From the NCBI GenBank assembly GCA_036345935.2, contig JADWOT020000002.1, positions 15,718,913 to 15,782,912 of the forward strand: 64,000 bases of DNA, read 5' to 3'. Origin of the DNA: Taenia hydatigena (taxonomy: Eukaryota > Platyhelminthes > Cestoda > Cyclophyllidea > Taeniidae). Each line of letters begins with the position of its first letter. Position 1 is the stretch's first letter. The notes below the pieces were generated by a model. It made no database searches and was not told the origin of the DNA. It saw nothing but the letters and a program-made list of their open reading frames with translations. Positions 59,206-64,000 of this stretch are shown piece after piece. The position numbers were made by a program, and so were the translations under genes.

Positions 59206-62200
59206 TAGCAGCGGGCAGTATTTGCGATTGAACTAATCAATGGGAAGGTTTAAACGCATGTAAGGGTGTAAATTTTAACCTTACCAACTGTACTCACGGA
59301 GAAAACGCTGGTTTCTCACTAATGCAAACCCCCAACTTGGCACTAGAAAAAGGCGGATCGGTAAACACCTTTGGTAGACTGTCGCCTTCACTTCAAAAAG
59401 TTGTTGGATCAGGAAGTGCGGCGATTAGGTGCTGTTGGGAACAATTGAATCGGTCCTTCATGGTAGTAGTTGGTGAAGACTGTTTCAGCGGTTGGTGCAG
59501 TACATTTGAGAAGGTTGTGACTATAGCAGCGGAGGAAACAAATTTTCTAGCAGAAATGAGGAATTGTGTCCACCCAGGTGTGTGATCAAGGTGGCTCTGA
59601 TTGCAACCGGTGCTTAAGTGATGCTTTTGCCTCGATTCTCTCAACTTGGTTAGTTGCAGATATAATGGCCAAAACTATGCAAAGCTGGCGGGATGGAAAT
59701 TTCGTTCATAAATTAGTATTTGGCGCTCGTTTATACCGACTTACCGAAGGTAGTAGTGAGGGTATACATTTGCTTGGAATAATCCTCTCCTTTTGGTGTT
59801 GGAATGATGTGAAAGTGGATGGGAAAGTGGCAATGTGTTTGAATTGATGGCAATGGCTCGTTTGCACTTACAGCAAGCCAGGTGGCAATAGTGCGTCACG
59901 GAGTGGCCCCGCGGACACATTGAGATGAATGCTCGTACGAGTTTTTCGCCCGTACCGACGGTGGAGGTGTGGTGGCGGAGGTGGTAGTGCCGGCGATCCT
60001 CCCACACCGATCTATGGCTTCAATGGGCTGTCTTGAGGCGTTGTTTAGCGACTCATCCACTTACCCACTTTCCCACCGGCCCGTGCTCTGCCCGGTGCCG
60101 TCGAGGTCACAGGATGTTTGGAAGAGGTGGTTGGAGGTACCCTCCCGCCTGTACACAAGACCCTCGCCTACCCTACCCTCCTCTCCCTTCTGCCGCCAAT
60201 ATTACCGCTGATGCTGCTCCTTGCAGTAACACGACTACTTTGTTATTATCAGCGCTGCTACTATTGGTAATACTGAACTATTACTACTGCTGAAACCAGT
60301 AAAGACGCCCTAATTCTTTGTACATTTCGATTTGGCTAAGGCTAGCAGCTCTTCTCAACTGCGTTCGTGCCAATAATGAGGCGCCGTTGTTGTTTGCCAT
60401 TGTTTAAGTGAAGACTAATTATGCCCAACGCAGGCTTATTTTTTCTATTTAAGACACTTAATTTAAACTCATTTACATCTGATTCCCGCAAATGTGCACT
60501 CAGCATGCGTTGAAGTCGTGGACAGAATGGAGTGTAATACGTGGTCCCCCTCTGGTATCAAAAGGTGGCTGTGTACTTGTCGTCTAATCAACCACATGTG
60601 GTGATTTTTTTTCACAGTCTTGGCGTCCCTCAGTAACACAAAGCAATGAGGGAATGGAATTGCATTTTTTAGTTAATATAACGCAGAAAGGGCGGATTTG
60701 CGTTAGAAATAATAAAACACGGACTCGGCCTCATTAGCGGGGAGAGAGAGGGAGTTTTGAAAAGAAAGCAGGAAAAGCGCCATCTCATGCAGTCTCGCGA
60801 ATAATATTGCGGTTCTCCGTGCAAGTCATTGCCTCATCAAAAATACTGACAGCAGCAGCGACGGAAGCACCAATGAAATGCAAAGCTAGGCGTCTAAACA
60901 CAACAAACGCCGACCGCATTGTCAATAAATTGATCCTTTAACGATGCTCGCTCAGTAATTTGCTGTGATACAAATGCAAATTCGGCCAATGTCAGTGCGG
61001 CTTTTGACCTTCACTCGAGATGTCGGTTGGGAAGAGACGTATTCCAGACAAACGAGTCAATGAAGGATCAGACAAGTAGGGACAGTTTATTAAATGCGGA
61101 AGTTGACTGTGTTAGTTCGTATCCTACCAGTGTCGTTTGGGGCCCAGGGCATGTCCTGTGTGACGACGAGAGAACAAAAGGACAGCATTAGTAGTCGGTT
61201 TCAGCTTTCACCAATGCATCAACATTTAATCTGCCCAAAATATAAACATATGACTAGCTTGTTACAGGAGAGTATTTTACTTTAAACAACATCTGGATTC
61301 GACACCACGGTGACTGCTTCCCCAAAACTTGTGCACACAGTCTTACATTGCTTGCTAAAGTCAGTAAATTGAGTGGAACATCCGCTTACCCGGAGATGTT
61401 GCGCCCACTAACGGAGCAAGGAAAATGTCGCATTCACAGTTGTTTGATGATGTCGATGGAGGGAGTGAATGTTCACTTACCCGAGGGCATTTAAATGTTG
61501 AGTAAATTACCCCCTCTCTTTCTAACCGAGCTGTGAGGCACTAAGACGAATCTGCTTAAAGTGTTTGCATGGAGCCAATGTGAGGCTGTCCATCCACACT
61601 GGATTAAGCAGTTAATTCAGACCACTTTTAATGGCTTTAGAAGCAAAAGCGGGTGAGGTAATACAAATTTCAGTCGCTAAAAGATGGTTTGATAAGGATT
61701 AAGCAAGGTGAATTTTAGAACGGAAAGGCAATACCGCCTCCGTACCTGTGATATTTGCCAAATAAGATCAATTTACCTTCCTCTTTCCAGTCGCCTAGAC
61801 GGTGGAACATGGTTTACACAAAAGCAAATAAAGACATGGGATGCATTCTAGACTAGCGAAATCCGCTTGTTCTGTTGTAAGCGGTGCTTGAAAAATTACG
61901 TTGCACCTAAACTCACTCCTGCATTCTGCCACTTCCGACGAAGTTCCTAAAGGCAACATTGTGCTCCTCACTAAATAGTAGTCACAGTTTGCCAGATCGC
62001 CATCCAAAGATTGTGCATCCACACTCAACAGGAGAGTTTTGTCCAACTTTAGCACAAATTATGATTTAATGTCGAATTGCTTTACACAATTGCCGACGTT
62101 TGATGATGCCACTCACCACTTTGTGCATAATCCACCGACACTGGCAGGAATGATGTTCTAGACAGTCAAACAAAGTTGTCATAGTCCGCATCAGATCGTG

Positions 62201-63420
62201 TGGCAAAGTGTCCATGAATAACTCGCATATTTGTTGTTGTATTTTTCTCCATCTCAACTACAAAATAAAATGTTAGTACTGGAGCTTAGCAGAGAGGTTG
62301 ATTAGAGATGTCCGAAACCGACTTGATGGCTCTTAAACTCCCTTATCAAACATTTTGAGTGCTTTAAATGCTTTGAACTCACCACAAACGTTGCCGTAGC
62401 TATGTTCTATTTTGACTGTCTTCCAGATGAAGAGGACGGACTGGTTTATGCGAAATACCATCTGTGTGTAAAAAGAATTTTAAAGGTGTGTACTAGCAAG
62501 TTTGGGCTTCCCAAAATTGTCCTGAATAATTAGGCAAATAAATAATTGGTAAGAGGGACTTACCCTCCCATCTCCGCCCGCGTCTTGAACGACAAAATTG
62601 TCATTGGAGGTCAGTATTCCTCTTTGACAAATCGTGTGAGCGGAATCGATGTCCTCGGGTCGACCTCGTCTGGCATCAAACAAATTACAGCGTAAGATAT
62701 GCGAAATGTTTTTTTTAAGTTAATTAAAGCCGGTCACCTAGAAACCTATACGAGGCGATGGGAACTTGCAACTTGGTAAAAAGGGTGTTGTCGGGAAAGG
62801 GGAGTTGATGCCCTCTAAAATGTCAATGCTTTGCTACCTAGTCACATCACTCATGGTAATGGTGATGTTATCTAAAACAGACATATAAATTCGTTATGAA
62901 ATGGATGCAATTCTGTGGTTAGTCTACCTGTAAATGTGTTTCGATTGCATTCCAACTTGGTGTTTTGGATTGTCCGTGGATTTACTGGGACCATCAACTG
63001 ATAACTTAGTACATCGATCCCTTGTTGGAGTAGATAAACCAATTTTTTAGCACACGCAAGTTTTTAACCCCACTTTTACCTCTGACCAGGAAATGAATAT
63101 GATGCTGTAAATGCATACCCATGCAGTATGCCACACAGACATGATAGCAATCGTCCCCAACATGACCTCTCCCTAGTCCTGAATAAATGTCCAGTGTGTA
63201 TTGATAATCGGCCTATCTTGATGTCACCAACTTAATCGGAGTCCTTCTCATGCCTCAGCTGTCAAACCAACTATGTTGTTTTGTAGCGGTCGCGCATTGC
63301 TTGATTGCAACCGGATGAATAAATAGATTATCGAAGCGCATGCATCAAGGAATGCACTGACAAAGTGAAAATTACTTCTAGCCAACTTTGGCTAGCATTG
63401 CGTCAAACATTTTCGTTCTT
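58825..63420 (+). repeat. Module B, copy 2
   Basis: Direct match to 28083-33205. It lacks about 615 bp corresponding to 32251-32866, which removes the exon 2-like part of the decayed paralogue. The counterpart of the conserved open frame is at 59896-60211. Confidence 0.88.
61390..62871 (-). pseudogene. Decayed paralogue of the micro-exon secreted-protein gene (copy in module B2)
   Basis: Minus-strand exon remnants: 62871-62746 (matches gene exon 3; CAG replaced by TAG), 62669-62565 (exon 4; same one-base deletion as the other decayed copy), 62461-62383 (exon 5; 79 nt, donor GTGAGT intact), 62257-62117 (exon 6; 141 nt as in the gene, but the Trp after DYDNFV is TGA), 61946-61917 (30-nt micro-exon, GTSSEVAEC), 61794-61777 (18 nt) and 61404-61390 (15 nt; acceptor AG now GG). 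The Thr/Ser cassette equivalent to 30570-30587 has lost its acceptor and 5' part (near 61484-61490). Stops, a frameshift and broken splice sites rule out function. Confidence 0.85.
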
Positions 63421-64000
63421 CATGCATCTTAAGAATTATCCCATTCATCACTATTATTCAAGCACACTTTCATCTTGGCGCATTCCTTCAAGTAGGTGAT
63501 TTCACTTATTCTTAGTGGTTGTGGGTATCAACTGAGGGTGGTGAGAAATGAAGTGAAGTGTGTAGCTGATACAGGCAATCAACCACCGCGTACACCACAA
63601 GTGAGTGGTTAGCAGTATGGCGAGAAAAAGGAATTCTAGTTTTATTTACGCGACTCCAAATCTTGTGTGCAGGGTGTGACTAACATGAGGATAGCTTGAT
63701 GTCTTCTTGACCTGATGCATCCGAAACCTTGACGCGTTATTCCTGCTGAGATGCTGAACAACAGATGAAATTCATCATATCATGGTCAAATGTACACTTA
63801 AATGGAACACTGCGTTATCAGAGCCTCAATCTAAGAATAAGGTAGGTTATTCTGTGGCATCTGGCTTTCCATAGTGAAGTGGGTATTCCACCCAATGCAG
63901 CCAGGTCTGTACATTCAGAAGTAGGCGACCATCTTTTTTAAGTGGTGAAAGATGGCATTGCTTCTGTTCTTAAGAGGTTTCCTGCAGACCTCAATGGTGA
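63421..64000. other. Right edge, no gene recognised
   Basis: Homology to module B ends near 63420. No feature is seen after it. Confidence 0.35.

Noticed and set aside
1..64000. CRISPR arrays, bacterial operons, rRNA or tRNA genes
   Set aside because: None found. The sequence is eukaryotic, and the only regular array is the 53-bp minisatellite, which has no spacers.

Overview
This window comes from a flatworm nuclear genome, most likely a cyclophyllidean tapeworm (taeniid-like). The evidence is a two-exon cytosolic fatty-acid-binding protein gene of the cestode type at 3.7-4.2 kb, a CAP-superfamily (venom-allergen-like/GLIPR1-like) gene with short eukaryotic introns at 10.2-11.3 kb, and many small exons with GT-AG introns. 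Most of the sequence is non-coding, heavily duplicated and repeat-rich. Long open reading frames are rare and mostly do not mark genes. Gene models here come from reading splice sites and frame phases by eye, without transcripts.

Layout. 1-3.5 kb: nothing recognised. 3.54-4.21 kb: FABP promoter and gene. 4.43-7.54 kb: module A, copy 1, inverted relative to copy 2 at 56.1-59.2 kb. 9.18-9.99 kb: a dispersed repeat whose inverted partner is at 40.6-41.3 kb. 10.2-11.4 kb: CAP gene on the minus strand, damaged in exon 4. 11.0-12.7 kb: left arm of a large inverted duplication carrying the CAP promoter and first two exons. Its right arm (16.9-21.6 kb) is split by a 2.8-kb block and ends exactly at the only N (21583). 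Between the arms lie a decayed Ty3/gypsy reverse-transcriptase fragment (15.0-15.9 kb) and a 53-bp tandem repeat array (16.0-16.9 kb). 21.6-28 kb: no supported gene, dispersed repeats only. 28.08-33.2 kb and 58.8-63.4 kb: direct copies of module B, each holding a decayed minus-strand copy of a secreted-protein gene. 34.0-38.8 kb: the apparently intact plus-strand member of that family. 39-64 kb otherwise: a possible signal-peptide exon (39.1 kb), a possible coiled-coil gene (46.3-47.9 kb), a fold-back repeat (53.1-54.5 kb), and module A copy 2 joined to module B copy 2.

The most interesting item is the 34.0-38.8 kb gene. It reads in one consistent frame through a signal-peptide exon, five exons making two repeats of a Cys-containing, N-glycosylated extracellular unit, and then a run of symmetric phase-1 micro-exons (30, 18, 12, 18, 15 and 15 nt), several of which encode near-identical Thr/Ser-rich cassettes. 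This architecture resembles the micro-exon genes (MEGs) of schistosomes, but I do not recognise the protein. The two decayed paralogues keep the same exon sizes (79, 141 or 131, 30, 18, 18, 15 nt). That independently supports the model and shows that the family expanded by segmental duplication. The CAP and micro-exon genes are both predicted secreted-protein families lying next to inverted or direct duplications, which suggests a fast-turnover, host-interface type of locus.
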